Assembly (NCBI RefSeq): GCF_024323335.1
Contig: NC_066584.1
Coordinates: 269,134,344-269,198,343 of the forward strand
DNA: 64,000 bases
Reading direction: 5' to 3'
DNA from: Lathyrus oleraceus
Lineage: Eukaryota > Streptophyta > Magnoliopsida > Fabales > Fabaceae
This document shows, one piece after another, positions 23,731 to 34,924 of this stretch. The notes under the pieces are model-generated. The model searched no databases. It was not told the origin of the DNA and saw nothing but the letters and a program-made list of their open reading frames with translations. How positions within the stretch are numbered: position 1 is the first letter of the stretch; each line of letters opens with the position of its first letter. The translations under genes and the position numbers were made by a program.

Positions 23731-26176
23731 TCCACATTTTTTCTGATTATTTGAATTTCATTTTAATTGCTTTATTTTCATTAATTCATATTAATTTTAA
23801 TATTGATCCAAAAAATATGAGAGTTTCACCAAAAAGTTTCCTCTTTCATATTCTGAATTAAAATTATTTTCTGGATAATTATTAATATTTTTCATGATTT
23901 AATTGATTTTACATTTTTTTTAATTGTTTAAAAATACTTTTAAGTTTCCAAAAATGATGAAAATTTTTCTCCAAGGTCCTTTGACCTTGTTTGACCTATG
24001 ATAAATCTTATGGCCATTTATTTGGTGTTTTGATGAGGTTTTAGGAATTTGACAAACCATATTTAATTTAAATGTCTTATTTTAGTATTTTTAATTTGAA
24101 TAAATACCAAATAATTTTGTTGACCAATTGTGATGACTTGTTTGAGTTGACTATTGTTGTTGGGCCTTGGTCAAGGTTGATTGGACTTTGTCAAGTTAAT
24201 ATCATTGGATTTAGGGAATTGGTGGAATGTACATTCCATCTCCCAAAATGAATGGATGATATTAATTTGATAAAAGTCCTCCTTTGACCAATTTGTGTTT
24301 TGATCCATTCCCCACCCACTTCATCTCATTCCCCTTCTTCATCCACTCATTTCATTAGGCCTATGATATCTCAAAGTCCTAAGGCTAGTTGATTGAAAAA
24401 TCAACATAAGTATGGATGAGATTAGGCCACCTCTTTTGCATATTCTTTTTATGTGTGGTATGTTTCATGAGCATAATCCATTATATTATGTCTCTAACAT
24501 GCATTAACACCAAAATTCTATTGCCTGGCCTCAAATAGTTGTAACTTCTACATAAGTCCAATTATGATTGCTTAACATAGCGCTAAATTTGTGACATAAA
24601 AGGCATAAGCATTCTAGTTAGTCAGATTGTAAGCCTCCCCTCTTTTATGGTATTGTGTGGGAACTTGGACTTTTTTCCTTCCTTTGGAAGATGTCTTAGT
24701 TCAAGGATCCATGCTTGTGATAAGTGGGTTGAGTGTTCTCCAAAGAATGTCTTAAAATGAAAAGCAAAAGCAAAACAATACTAACTCCTAACTCATTAAC
24801 AACTAACATTTAATTTCAAGTCATTTACTTTAATGTCATTTAATTCTAGCCTTTATTCATTTGTCATTGTTCATATCATTCTAATTGTTTATGTTAATTC
24901 AATTTTCACTTTGTCCATTTGGACCATATTGTGTGATATATTTTGTTTGTGTATACTTTGCTTGCTTGTGTGGTCTTTGGCCATTAATGTACATAATAAC
25001 AACAAAAAACCCTAAAAAACTTTTGTGTGGACAGTTGGCTTGATCTTGGACAAATGGACTTAGAACTTAGGCAACATTACTATGCTAAAGGACTTGGACA
25101 ATGCCAACTTTTGATAAACCAAGTGCTTGCTGTTTGAAACTTCATTTGATACATCATTCTAGATCCCTTTTGAGTTCATCTGCAACATGATCATTGTGAA
25201 GCTGTTATTTTGAACCTGTGACTTGTGAATTCATCTGTTACATGGGCTAGTTTGGAGAAGATCATGGAGTGGCTAAGCTTGGATGTGGCTATCTTTATTT
25301 GATACCTTGCTATTCAAGATAATATAGTTGTGCATTTGTGTGTTGCTTGATTCTAAAAGTCCAAGGGAATTCTGGGTTTCTATTGACATTCTTGTCTATT
25401 GGATTGTTACCCATCTGGTCAGATCTTTTAAACTTAAACTTTTAATTTCGTGCATAGGATTAGTCTCTTCATCTTCTCCCCATTTCTTTAATTTTAAAAT
25501 TTCTCCCTCCCTTTTCAAAACTTTCCTTGATTGAACATATTTTATTCTAAACTTTGACCACTTTGTAAAAAGATAGAAACTTCGCCCTTATGCCATTGCA
25601 TTTTCAAACTTCTTTTCTTAAAGCAAACTTGTAAATAAACTTAATTATATTTGACTTAAACTTTCAAAAAGCCAAAAAGAACTAACTCATACAAACCATT
25701 TTTAGGCCTTTGTGCCTTTCAAGCTTAATTTCTGTTAAAAACAATGCATCCACTTTTAAATTTGTATCACGAACTACGAGGTTTTGATACCTCATTTTTA
25801 TGTTGGTACGTAGGCACAAGTCCGAAGGTCTTGTCAAACACAAAAATATAATTAATGAATTCTTTTCTCATCCCCCAATTCTATTTGTTTGTATACATCA
25901 TTTTTGTACTAAATACATATACACACAAAAAAGGGCTCCCTAGGAGTACCTAGGACACTTTGGGTGCTAACACCTTCCCTCTGTGTAACCAACCCCCTTA
26001 CCTGTAATCTCTGACATTTTATTAGTTTTGATTTAAAAACTTCTTACTTTTGGGTTTTGTTCGTACTTTTCCCCTTTTCCCTCGGAAACAATAAAAGTGC
26101 GGTGGCGACTCTTGTTATTTGATCTCTAGCTTATCCATAGCTGGATGATCATGAATTTACCGCTATAAAAATTAAG

Positions 26177-26192
26177 TAGGGACTCTGATGGG
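26177..26192 (+). other. Possible primer-site region of Ogre element
   Basis: TAGGGACTCTGATGGGG follows the presumed LTR end and opens the leader. It lies where the primer site should be, but no tRNA is assigned and the LTR end is uncertain; GTGGCGACTC at 26101 is an alternative. Confidence 0.3.
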
Positions 26193-26785
26193 GAGTAGTC
26201 TCCAGTGGGTTTAGCCTACTTTTTTGTGTGTATATAATTGTATATATGTGATGTTTGTATATATGTATGTGTGATATGATCTGCTTGTTGTGCTTGATGA
26301 TCTCTGAATGGTGAGATAAGTTCTAACCCGAACTTGAGTGCAATTAAGATAGGAGGACGGTATAGTCATGTTTGACTTGTGTGGAGTAGTCCTTAACAAG
26401 TTGGCTTGAGACCCATCTTCTCAGTGGAGACTCTTTTGGATTTGGAAATATCACACAAGTATTTGTGGTTAGGCATTACTATCTCTAATCGGGTCCGAGA
26501 AGCTGAGGACCTTAGAACATTTTACCCCATCTTGGCTATTTAGGACGTAGTGCGGAAACTATTCAAGTATAGACTTGATAACAGTTGTTACGCGATAATA
26601 CACTCAGACGAGTTTCTCTTGAGAATATTATGGATCGATGAGTCAGTCATCTTAACCTATAATATCCGATAGATGGAATTGAGACTCTGGGAACTTTTTA
26701 GAACATGATCTACAGGTTTTTATGTTTAGTTCACTCCTTTGGGATGGTTCTTACCCAGACTCCATGCTCGTGACTTACAACAAAC

Positions 26786-26790
26786 CCTTG
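26786..26790. repeat. Target duplication CCTTG, left
   Basis: CCTTG precedes the solo LTR at 26791 and is repeated at 31192-31196. Confidence 0.88.
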
Positions 26791-27282
26791 TGTCGCATTA
26801 CGTGAAAAACCGGCGGGAAAAAGAAACAACAGAGCCGCCACCGTGCGTTATTTATCCCAAAGGAGGGAAAAGAAACGCTCGAAGTAAACCTGGAAAAGAC
26901 ATGGTCTCGCGACCAGAGAAAGATGGGATCCGGGGTCGGTTATGCGAAGGGAAGGTATTAGCACCCCTACGCATCCGTCGTACTCGACGGGATCCACGCT
27001 TAGAAAGAATAGAAGAAAGGTTGCTAGAAACTGCTCACAAACTGCACGCACACTGGAAGGAAACACAGATGAAAGACGGAAGAGGCGGACTCGGCAGGAT
27101 ATCGCATCCTGGGCCTATGTAGTCTGTCAGACACAGACATCAGAGTCGACGTAGTTCGGGACAAGGGAAACGTGCTCGCTAGGATGTCACATCCTATGCA
27201 TACGTATCTTCTCTAATCAGAGAAGAATCAGAGCACTCGTAGCTCGGCTAACGCACGCCAAACAAGACCACACAGGAAACCG

Positions 27283-27490
27283 ACTGCCAATCGCTGGACT
27301 TACGTCAGACTCCACACAAACAGGCAAACATGGAAACCGAATGCCAATCGCTGGACTTACATCAGACTCCAAACCAACAAACACACATACAGGAAACCGA
27401 CTGCCAATCGTTGGACTTACATCAGACTCCGAACCAACAAACACACACACAGAAAACCAACTGCCAATCGCTGGACTTATGTCAGACTCC
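27283..27490 (-). repeat. Four-unit minisatellite in solo LTR
   Basis: The plus strand shows TGCCAATCG followed by CTGGACTTA at 27285, 27342, 27402 and 27462: periods of 57, 60 and 60 bp, with CATCAGACTCC and CAACAAACACACA linkers. On the other strand the near-multiple-of-three period gives a repetitive translation, which is not a gene. Confidence 0.85.
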
Positions 27491-30190
27491 AACACACACA
27501 AAAGGGTTGCAAAATAAAAATGGCGCCCGGAGAGATCAACTCATCTCCTGCCTACGTACCTCATCTGGTATGAGGATCAGGGCGACGTAGTTCCCCTAAA
27601 CAGGGAAAGAACTTCTAACCTAACCAGAGACAAGGGAGATAACAAGCTACTAGGGAGACTACGACTCGAGCCTAGAAGTTGTCATGCATATGATCCCTAT
27701 GTTGAAGTTTCTATCCTAACTTGCACAGTAAGCAAGCTAACCTAAACAACACAGTCAAACACATACAAGCACAATAAAGCAAGCACACACACTATATGCA
27801 AACAATTGGGCTCATACAAGGCTAGGCTGTAAAAACAAGCCAACTGGAATGGGGGTGTTTTTAGCTCTTAACCCTAACATTGAGAGTTAGGGTGAAGCAG
27901 ATGAAATGGGAAGTGAGGATAAGACCTCACAGCTCTTATCCCTGGCCTGGGAGAGCTTGACTCAAATAGAAAGTGTGAGAGTCCAGAATGTAGGAACTCT
28001 TCTCTACAGATGACTGACACAACAAGATCTTGAGTTCTTATTCACAATGCATCAACACATGGTGTGTGAGCAAAGTGAATGACACAACTGAATAGCAGGG
28101 GATGGATTGCACATCCCTTTTATCTACCAATTGCCTCTTAAGAGGTCTTTACCTGCTTGGCACAAAAATTAAACAAACACAAGCATTGCCTCTTAAGGAG
28201 GGCTTCAGACAGGTGCCTACCAATAACAGTAGGTCTTCCAGACTACATGAAGATCAAGAAATTATACCTCAGTGGTATGCAAACCACAAGCAAGCAAGGC
28301 AAAGTTCAAATGAACTTAAAGCAACTTAGGTACCTGTGGAAACAGCTAAACCAATCAGTACAACTTTCAGACAAACAATCAACAGTCAATATCAAGCAGA
28401 CAAACAAGTCATCATCAGACAACAATGAGTAATCCACAAGTCAAGCACAAATGAATTATCCTCAACCTACAAAACACACAAAGGTTAGCAAATAGCAACA
28501 AAGGACCAAGCTTAAATGAAGGAGCCACTCCAATCATGGAAATGTACACTTGCACCTGAAACTCACAACTCAAATGTAAGCAACAAACCACTAGGTCAAA
28601 GCCTAGGGTCAAAAGAGGATCAAAAATCCAAAACAGAACCTCAAACTCAACACAAAGCATGTTTAATCACTCAAGAATAAGTCCTAAAAAGAACCAAATC
28701 ATAACCAATAAGCAAGTTCATGTAGGAAGCAAGTGAAGTTAAAGACCAACTCAAAGCATCCAAATGATCAACATGAATGAAAATTCTCAATCAAAACAGA
28801 AATGATTCAAATAATTCTGGAAAAATTCATGAGTAATCAAGACATCCACAACATCCATCACACAAAAAATCAGAAACATTGGAGATCATTTGGCATGGAA
28901 ATCACATTGTACAAGTCAGACAACCAAATGTGTGACACAAATTGTCACACCATATTAACACAAGCATAAAACAGAAATGGTACATGGGAAAAATGTCAAA
29001 CCAAAACCAAAATCTCCATTTATGTGTCTAGAATTAGCATGCAAAATTTCAAGTTCATTGGATAAGAAACAAGCATTTCACAATAAGATAAGCAAGGCAA
29101 GGTCAAAAATGGATACATGCTCATATAACCTAGCACCAAATAAAATCCAACCATGCACAATTTTCCAATTTATGATCATAAAAAACTAGGCAGAATAAGG
29201 AGCATTTTGCAAAAAATTGGGATTAATTTGGATGAGTTTTCAATTTAATATGATTTTTCTAAGGTGAGAAAAAAAATGAAATAAAAAATGAACCAAGCAT
29301 GGCAAATAAGGGAGGGAAACATGAAAATGAGAGGCAATTTGAATATTGGTGCGCACCATGATCGAACCTGGTTGATTTTCAAATATGCGCGCCTCACCAA
29401 AACGGTGGCGTTTTGGTAAAACCCTAAGCGCGCCCAGAAATTCGTAGCTAAACTGGCAATGCATAGCAAATTCGTAGCTAGTTCATAGCAATGCTGGAAA
29501 AACACATGATCTTCATCCTCTTCATGAGGTTGAAGATGAAGATTGCATGAACTTCATGCGCCAAACTCAGATTTTCCAGAAAACGTCCAGAAATCAAAAA
29601 CAAATGCACCAATCGACTCATCACTTCATGCACATGCAAGATCAAGCAACAAATCATGCCAAAACATCATAACAAACTCAGATCGAAGGAAATAAAATTT
29701 GACATCAAACTTTCAAACATGCATAACTTCATGGATAATGCACCATTTCACTCAAATTTTATACCAGAATCATCACCAATCAAAGATCTACATGAATATC
29801 ATAATGAATTGGAGAATAGATGAGATCGAAAATCAACCTCTTGAAGAACAGCAAGTTGAAACTCGTGCTATAAGGCTCAGCAATGTCTCAAATCTCTTCT
29901 ACAATGCTTGTTGAGGTGATTGATGATGAATTGGATGCTCCAGCACGCACGAATTTAGCTCAATTTGCAACCTCCATTGAACCTTCAAGCTCCATGTATG
30001 GTCAAAACTGGCACGAATTCCTCCAATTCCACGTCCAATTTGCTTCAAGAACACTTCCTAATCATGAATCCAACAAGAGAAATGGCTTGGATGTGAAGAA
30101 ATTGGAAATTCTTGGTGAGAGCAAAATTTGATTGATTTTGGGATCTAGATCTGAAAACTGTTGTTAATGCCAAATGCAGTTGTGATTAAC

Positions 30191-30200
30191 CTTATATATC
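30191..30200 (-). promoter_or_regulatory. TATA box of minus-strand solo LTR
   Basis: The minus strand reads GATATATAAG followed by GTTAATC, at the position matching the TATA box of the plus solo LTR. Confidence 0.5.
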
Positions 30201-31191
30201 ACTTGCTAATGATACTGAAAACATGTTTAAGCCAAAACCAATTGAGATTAGCAAGTTGCAAGGTGTGTGCACAAAATTGGATTTTCACCTCATGCCTTTC
30301 ATGCATGCGTGAACAGTGCTCAACTCTGGCCCAAAACCACTTAAACAATGTCCATGCACACTTTGGAAATGGTTTTTTAAGCATATGATCAACCAAATTG
30401 ATTTTAGAAATTTTTCTTCCAAAAACTTCATGAATGAGCACATGATCATGCAAGTGAAATTCATGCCATGTAATGGATGTTTTGGAAACTACATGTTATG
30501 AGGAACAAAATGCAAAAAGAACCACCAAATTTGGAGCCTTGGTTCAAAAGTTATGCCCATTTGAATTTTAAAGCACACTTTGCCATGATTGGATCATATC
30601 TCCTTAACCACACATCATAAATCCATGATCTTGGACTTTTTAGAAATGGGAGAGAAAGATCTTCAACTTTCATGTTGTACAAAATTTCATTTGAAGCTTT
30701 ATTGATGATGTAAAATTGAGTTGAAGTTGGTCTAAAACCTTTCCATTTTTGGAAATTCCAAATTATGGGTCACTTTCTATTTTGGGAAATTCTTGACCTG
30801 ACTTCAAATCCTTCAATGTGAGTGTTTGAAATGTCAAATGAGACTTGTTTGAAAATGAATGAAGTATCTCTAATCACTTCCCACCTCCAAATCCATAGTT
30901 GACTTTGCAGTTGACTTGCAATTGACTTTTATGGGCCTCAGATGACTTGCACATGCACTGATGAGTTCTGAGCCTTCAACACTTGGCCAAATTGCTTCAA
31001 AGTGATCCTTGGGTCATGTAAGCTCATTATAACAACCATAGGGCTTTCATCTCATGGAAAATGCTCTTGTTGCCTGCACAGTTGAATCTCCTGACCAGTC
31101 TTGACTGATGACATGCAACATGCTATGCAATGCTTATGACCTAAAAATGAAATGAATGTACAAATGGGAGGTGCAAATTTGAGGTGCTACA

Positions 31192-31196
31192 CCTTG
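31192..31196. repeat. Target duplication CCTTG, right
   Basis: Right-hand copy of the duplication flanking 26791-31191. Confidence 0.88.
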
Positions 31197-31443
31197 ATTC
31201 TTGGTTAATCCAATCAAGTCTTGTCAATATCAATGGAACTTGGGTGTTGATAAGGTGTAAACCATAATCCACCAAAATGGATGATTGATCTTGATAATGA
31301 CTTGATTCATCCCTTGACCTTTGTGTGCCTTGTGTGTGATCCCTTATTTATGATTGTTGCATTCATGCATTCATGCGCATCATAACAATCATCACACAAA
31401 AATTTCAAGGAACTGAGGTGTTATTTGCAAATATTTTCAGACC

Positions 31444-32465
31444 ATGGATTATGGACGAAGGAACACTAAGAAGTATAGTTTCAGATGTCCCGACTTGAAA
31501 GAGTTAAGGAAGCTAGCATCTTTTGTATTAGATCCCTTGGACTTCAAATAACGCCATGGGAAGATTTTGTCCATCTTGTCTGCTGATGTGGTTGAAGGAC
31601 TTTCAAGTGTATTGGTGCAGTTCTATGATCCTCTCTACCATTGTTTCACTTTCCCAGATTTTCAGCTTGTGCCTACCTTGGAGGAGTATTCTCACCTTTT
31701 GGGGATACCTGTTTCTAGTAGAGTGCCTTTTAGTGGATTGGAGGAGATTCCCCGATCTAGTATTATTGTTGAAGCTCTTCACTTGAAGAAGTATGAGATA
31801 GAGGCTCATTGGGTGAAGAAAGAAGGATTATTTGGGTTGCCATCTGAGTTACTCATCAAGGAAGCTACTGTTTTTGCTCATGCCGGTAGTGCGAATGCTT
31901 TTGAAGCTATATTTGTGTTGCTCATCTATGGATTAGCTTTGTTCCCTAACATCGACAGTTTTGTTGACGTTAACGCCATAAGACTTTTCTTGATTGGGAA
32001 TCCTGTGCCTACTTTGTTGGGTGATATGTACTTCTCCTTGCATCTAAGGAATTCTAAGGGTGGTGGAACGATTGTCTGTTGCATTCCTCTTCTGTACAAG
32101 TGGTTTATTTCGCACTTGCCTCAGACACCTGCTTTTGTGGAGAACAAACAATGTCTACGGTGGTCTTAGAGACTTATGTCTCTCACTAATGATGATATAG
32201 TTTGGTATAATCCGTCATTGAGCAGTTCAGATATTATTGATAGTTGTGGTGAATTCTCCAATGTGCCTCTCATTGGTACACAAGGAGGAATTAACTACAA
32301 CCCTACTTTGGCTCGTCGTCAACTTGGGTTCCCCTTGAGAGACAAACCTAATAACATGTTGTTAGAAGGTCTTTTCTATCAAGAGGGTAAAGATCCCCAA
32401 TATTTGAAGCAGAAGATTGTGCATGCTTGGCATAATATGTATAGGAAAGAAAGATCCGAGCTTGG
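31444..32465 (+). pseudogene. Ogre ORF1 pseudogene, PMD-like
   Basis: One reading frame from ATG at 31444 (MDYGRRNTKK) to a break near 32465, with in-frame stops TAA near 31549 and TAG at 32167. The text YDPLYHCFTFPDFQLVPTL followed by EEYSHLLGIPV, and later KIVHAWHNMYRK, is that of the extra ORF1 that Ogre elements carry upstream of gag. The motif 'FTFPDF.L.PTLEEYS.LLG.PV' resembles the core of the plant mobile domain ('F.LP.GEMTPTL.D...LLGL'); that kinship is inference. The role of ORF1 is unknown. Everything after it (gag, protease, pol) is missing, replaced by copia sequence. Confidence 0.75.
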
Positions 32466-33040
32466 TCTGTGCAATTGTGAAGAGGATACTAAGGTATCTG
32501 AAAGGAACTCTCGACTACAACATTTTGTTTCCTGCAGTTGATGAAGGAAAAGAATGCAAATTAGTGGGAAAAACCGACTCAAATTGGTGTAGTGATGCTG
32601 AGGATCGAAAATCCACAGCTGGTTATGTGTTTATGTTAGGTGGTGCACCAGTTGCTTGGAGTTCGAGAAAAGAGCCAGTAGTGGCATTATCGTCATGCAA
32701 AGCAGAATACATAGTTGCTTCTCTTTGTGCATGTCAAGCAACATGGATGGTGAATCTGGTCGAAGAAATAACAACAAAGAGTCATGGAGCTATTACTATG
32801 AAGATCGACAACATGTCAACTATCAATTTGGTGAAGAATCCGATAGCACAAGGTCGAAGCAAGCACATTGAAATGAGGTTCCATTATCTTCGAGAGCATG
32901 TAGCAGATGAGAAGATGAATGTGGAGCACTGCAGAACTGAGAATCAAATTGCAGACATCATGACGAAGGGAGTGCAGGTCGAAGTGTTCAGAAGGCTAAG
33001 AGCTATGATGAATGTAGATAGCTTAGACACAATTAATTAA
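32466..33040 (+). pseudogene. Ty1/copia RNase H fragment (3' end of pol)
   Basis: The frame begins inside the copia RT/RNase H linker (VKRILRYLKGTLDYN) and runs intact to TAA at 33038-33040. It shows the copia RNase H motifs DSNWCSDAEDRKSTAGY, SSCKAEY, the acidic D in KIDNMS, and RSKHIEMRFHYLRE. The upstream pol is absent. The joint with Ogre ORF1 is near 32466, where the two reading frames overlap. It is followed after 13 bases by a short LTR. Confidence 0.85.
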
Positions 33041-33053
33041 GTGGTGAACAAAC

Positions 33054-33286
33054 TGTTGAAAACTTCTGATTCAGTTTCCAACTGCAAAATACTGTGAATT
33101 ACAAGTGTTATGAATACTCTATTCACCTCTATTACAAAATAAGGGTTACTCACTCTATTTATAGATTTAGGTTAACTTGGACCTCAAGTCAAAGCCCAAA
33201 ACTATAAAAGCCCAAAATAGCTAACACTATTTAACACACTAGGTGGTTGGACACTTCCTTGCTCTGTCGAGCAACCTGCTTCAACA
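33054..33286 (+). repeat. Short copia 3' LTR (233 bp)
   Basis: Starts TGTTGAAAAC just after the RNase H stop and ends GCTTCAACA, giving inverted termini TGTTGAA and TTCAACA. It contains a TATA-like CTATTTATAG near 33156. The next 23 bases (33287-33309) are unassigned. Confidence 0.6.
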
Positions 33287-33309
33287 CAAGGAATTACAAT
33301 TCAATAGCG

Positions 33310-33733
33310 TACTTGTGCAAGAATCGGCTTGGAGTCCAAAATTTTAAAATCAAAGTATTTAGATATTAAGAACTTGTTCGTACCTTCCTATTCAACCTTG
33401 AATTTGAATTTGAGTGCTTTCCAAATCTCTATTGCAGATTGGGTATTAGTGTATAGATCATAGAGACGATAAGATAATGAGTTCAAAATATGTCCACTAC
33501 ATAACAATTCATATTCCTTTCGTTTCTTTCGGCCTTTCTTGACTTCATCGGTGTCATCATCGGTTGGTTCTAGAACTGGTGTAAAATCAGGATCTAAGAC
33601 ATAGTGAATCTTCAAGGAAGTCAATAGAAACGCCATTTTGTCTTGCCAACAGGTGGAGTTTATTTCATCGCAACAATCCAACTTGGTCATGGTTCATCAC
33701 TCTAATGCTTGAAACTGAATCATCGATGACCAT
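33310..33733 (-). pseudogene. Copia gag N-terminal fragment (unit I)
   Basis: The minus-strand text from ATG at 33733 matches a Ty1/copia Gag (UBN2 type): a short leader, then CWQDKMAFLLTSLKIHYVLD and ALKFKFKVE. There is a frame change between the leader and CWQDKM, and a TAG after KVE. The fragment stops at LAQV at 33310, where unrelated sequence begins. A parallel copy lies at 58655-59362. Confidence 0.75.
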
Positions 33734-34919
33734 GATTTGAGATACTATAATATTAATATATAAAGCTTCTAGATTGAATGGATCCAGACTGAAATCGTGA
33801 CATATCACTTTTCTTATAGTATTCCAAGCACTCTCGAATATCTTAGAGTTTCTATACAAGAATACCCAAAATAATTCAGCTTATTCTCAGAGTTTCTATA
33901 CAAGAATATCCAAAATAATTCAGCTTATTCTTGAGTTTGCACAAGACGAATAAAAAATTGAATGTAGGGAAGAGAATCTGGAATATTTCTAAAGAGGATA
34001 TGTGATTTTGTGATGTGATTTCAGAATTTGAAATGATTTATTTATAGGCATTTATTGGTATTTAGTCACTTCTACTTTTCTTTTCATTTTGGAACATACA
34101 CATATAATATTTATTGTTTATAAATTACAAAATAGAAATTAGAATTGTTTTTAAAAAAGGTGTGTGGAGAGATAGACATACCACATTAATATTATTTTAA
34201 TTTAAAATATAAAATTAAACAAAAAGAACATGAAGGCCAAACCAATTTGCCCCCGTTTATTAAGAGGGTTAGTAGGGACGAGTCAACTTAAGGCACCAAA
34301 CGAGAAAATTCGAGTCAATCCATAAAAAATGGTGGGTCAAACAAATTCGTCCAATAGATCCTTTCAATTTTGTCACCCCTGTTTTTTTAAGGCATCATTC
34401 AACTCATGTTTTATTTGAGGAACATGCCATTTATTGAGCTTAGTTTATAAATAGTATAAATTGAGTAATTGATTTAGTTAAATTTGAATTATTTTAATGC
34501 TGATGAATGGTAGAGATTTCCTTTTCTCACGTTGTCATAGTTTGTCATTTTTTGGCTAAATAAACATGCATATATTTGGGACTAAAAGTTGAATTTGTAA
34601 CGTGTGCATAAATTATTCACCCTACGAGAAGGAATGCAATTTATATCAGATCTGGATTTTCCAAAGATTTTTTAGGAGTAATTTATTCAATATAACATTT
34701 CACATGTATTATCTTATAAATGAACATCCAATACATGGAAATATAATCACATAAAAAATTTAACTCACTTTAAGGTTCCTATATATAGAGTTGAATTTAT
34801 TAATTCAATCAAAAAGTTAAAGAAGATAAAGTGTCACATGGACAATTTTGTTAGATCCAAATCTTATCCCACTTGTCATCATCATAGTCTCCCTCGACCT
34901 CTGTAGGGGCGTGAGTATA

Positions 34920-34924
34920 AAGAT
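34920..34924. repeat. Target duplication AAGAT, left
   Basis: AAGAT precedes the copia LTR at 34925 and is repeated at 57299-57303. The sister unit at 61012 has a single, slightly changed site (GTAGAAATGCTAG). Confidence 0.9.

Larger units (their letters stand above)
16650..26166 (+). repeat. Ogre-like 5' LTR, second copy, split by a solo LTR
   Basis: The LTR starts TGTAAGACCCC at 16650 and runs to 17252, then resumes at 22098 after the inserted solo LTR. It is colinear with the first copy up to GGAGTGGCTAAG near 25262 and continues about 0.9 kb further. The conserved end includes GGTGCTAACACCTTCCC (25950-25975) and GTGGCGACTC (26101). The end near 26166 is estimated by comparison with the solo LTR family and is not sharp. 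Without the insert the LTR is about 4.67 kb, an Ogre-like size. Confidence 0.75.
26791..31191 (-). mobile_element. Solo LTR (4401 bp), same family, minus strand
   Basis: The reverse complement starts TGTAGCACCTCAAATTTGCACC at 31191 and ends AATGCGACA at 26791, colinear with the solo LTR at 17253-22097 but diverged. CCTTG flanks both sides. No internal region is present, so again it is a solo LTR. It keeps the conserved end block (GGTGCTAATACCTTCCC in reverse near 26955) and has a four-unit minisatellite at 27283-27490. Confidence 0.88.
26193..31443 (+). other. Ogre 5' leader, interrupted by a solo LTR
   Basis: Untranslated leader between the Ogre-like LTR and ORF1. The host portions are 26193-26790 and 31192-31443; the rest is the solo LTR. 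No gene is seen in the leader portions. It contains an ATTCATGCATTCATGC repeat near 31360. Confidence 0.6.
33310..34924 (+). repeat. Diverged repeat unit I, left part
   Basis: This stretch is similar in order and orientation to 58939-61020: the gag fragment, then AT-rich non-coding sequence with shared blocks such as GGTGTGTGGAGAGA, GGAACATGCCATTTATTG, GTTAAATAAGATAAAGTGTCACATG-like text, and CATCATAGTC. The unit is cut at 34924 by the SIRE-like element and continues at 57304. Apart from the gag fragment it holds no gene that I can support. Confidence 0.75.

Noticed and set aside
26101..26112. GTGGCGACTCTT as the Ogre primer site
   Set aside because: A matching motif lies about 55 bases inside the proven end of the related solo LTR, so it is probably part of the LTR; left as an alternative only.
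27217..27501. Repetitive 94-codon frame on the minus strand
   Set aside because: Translation of a minisatellite whose period is a multiple of three; not a protein repeat gene.
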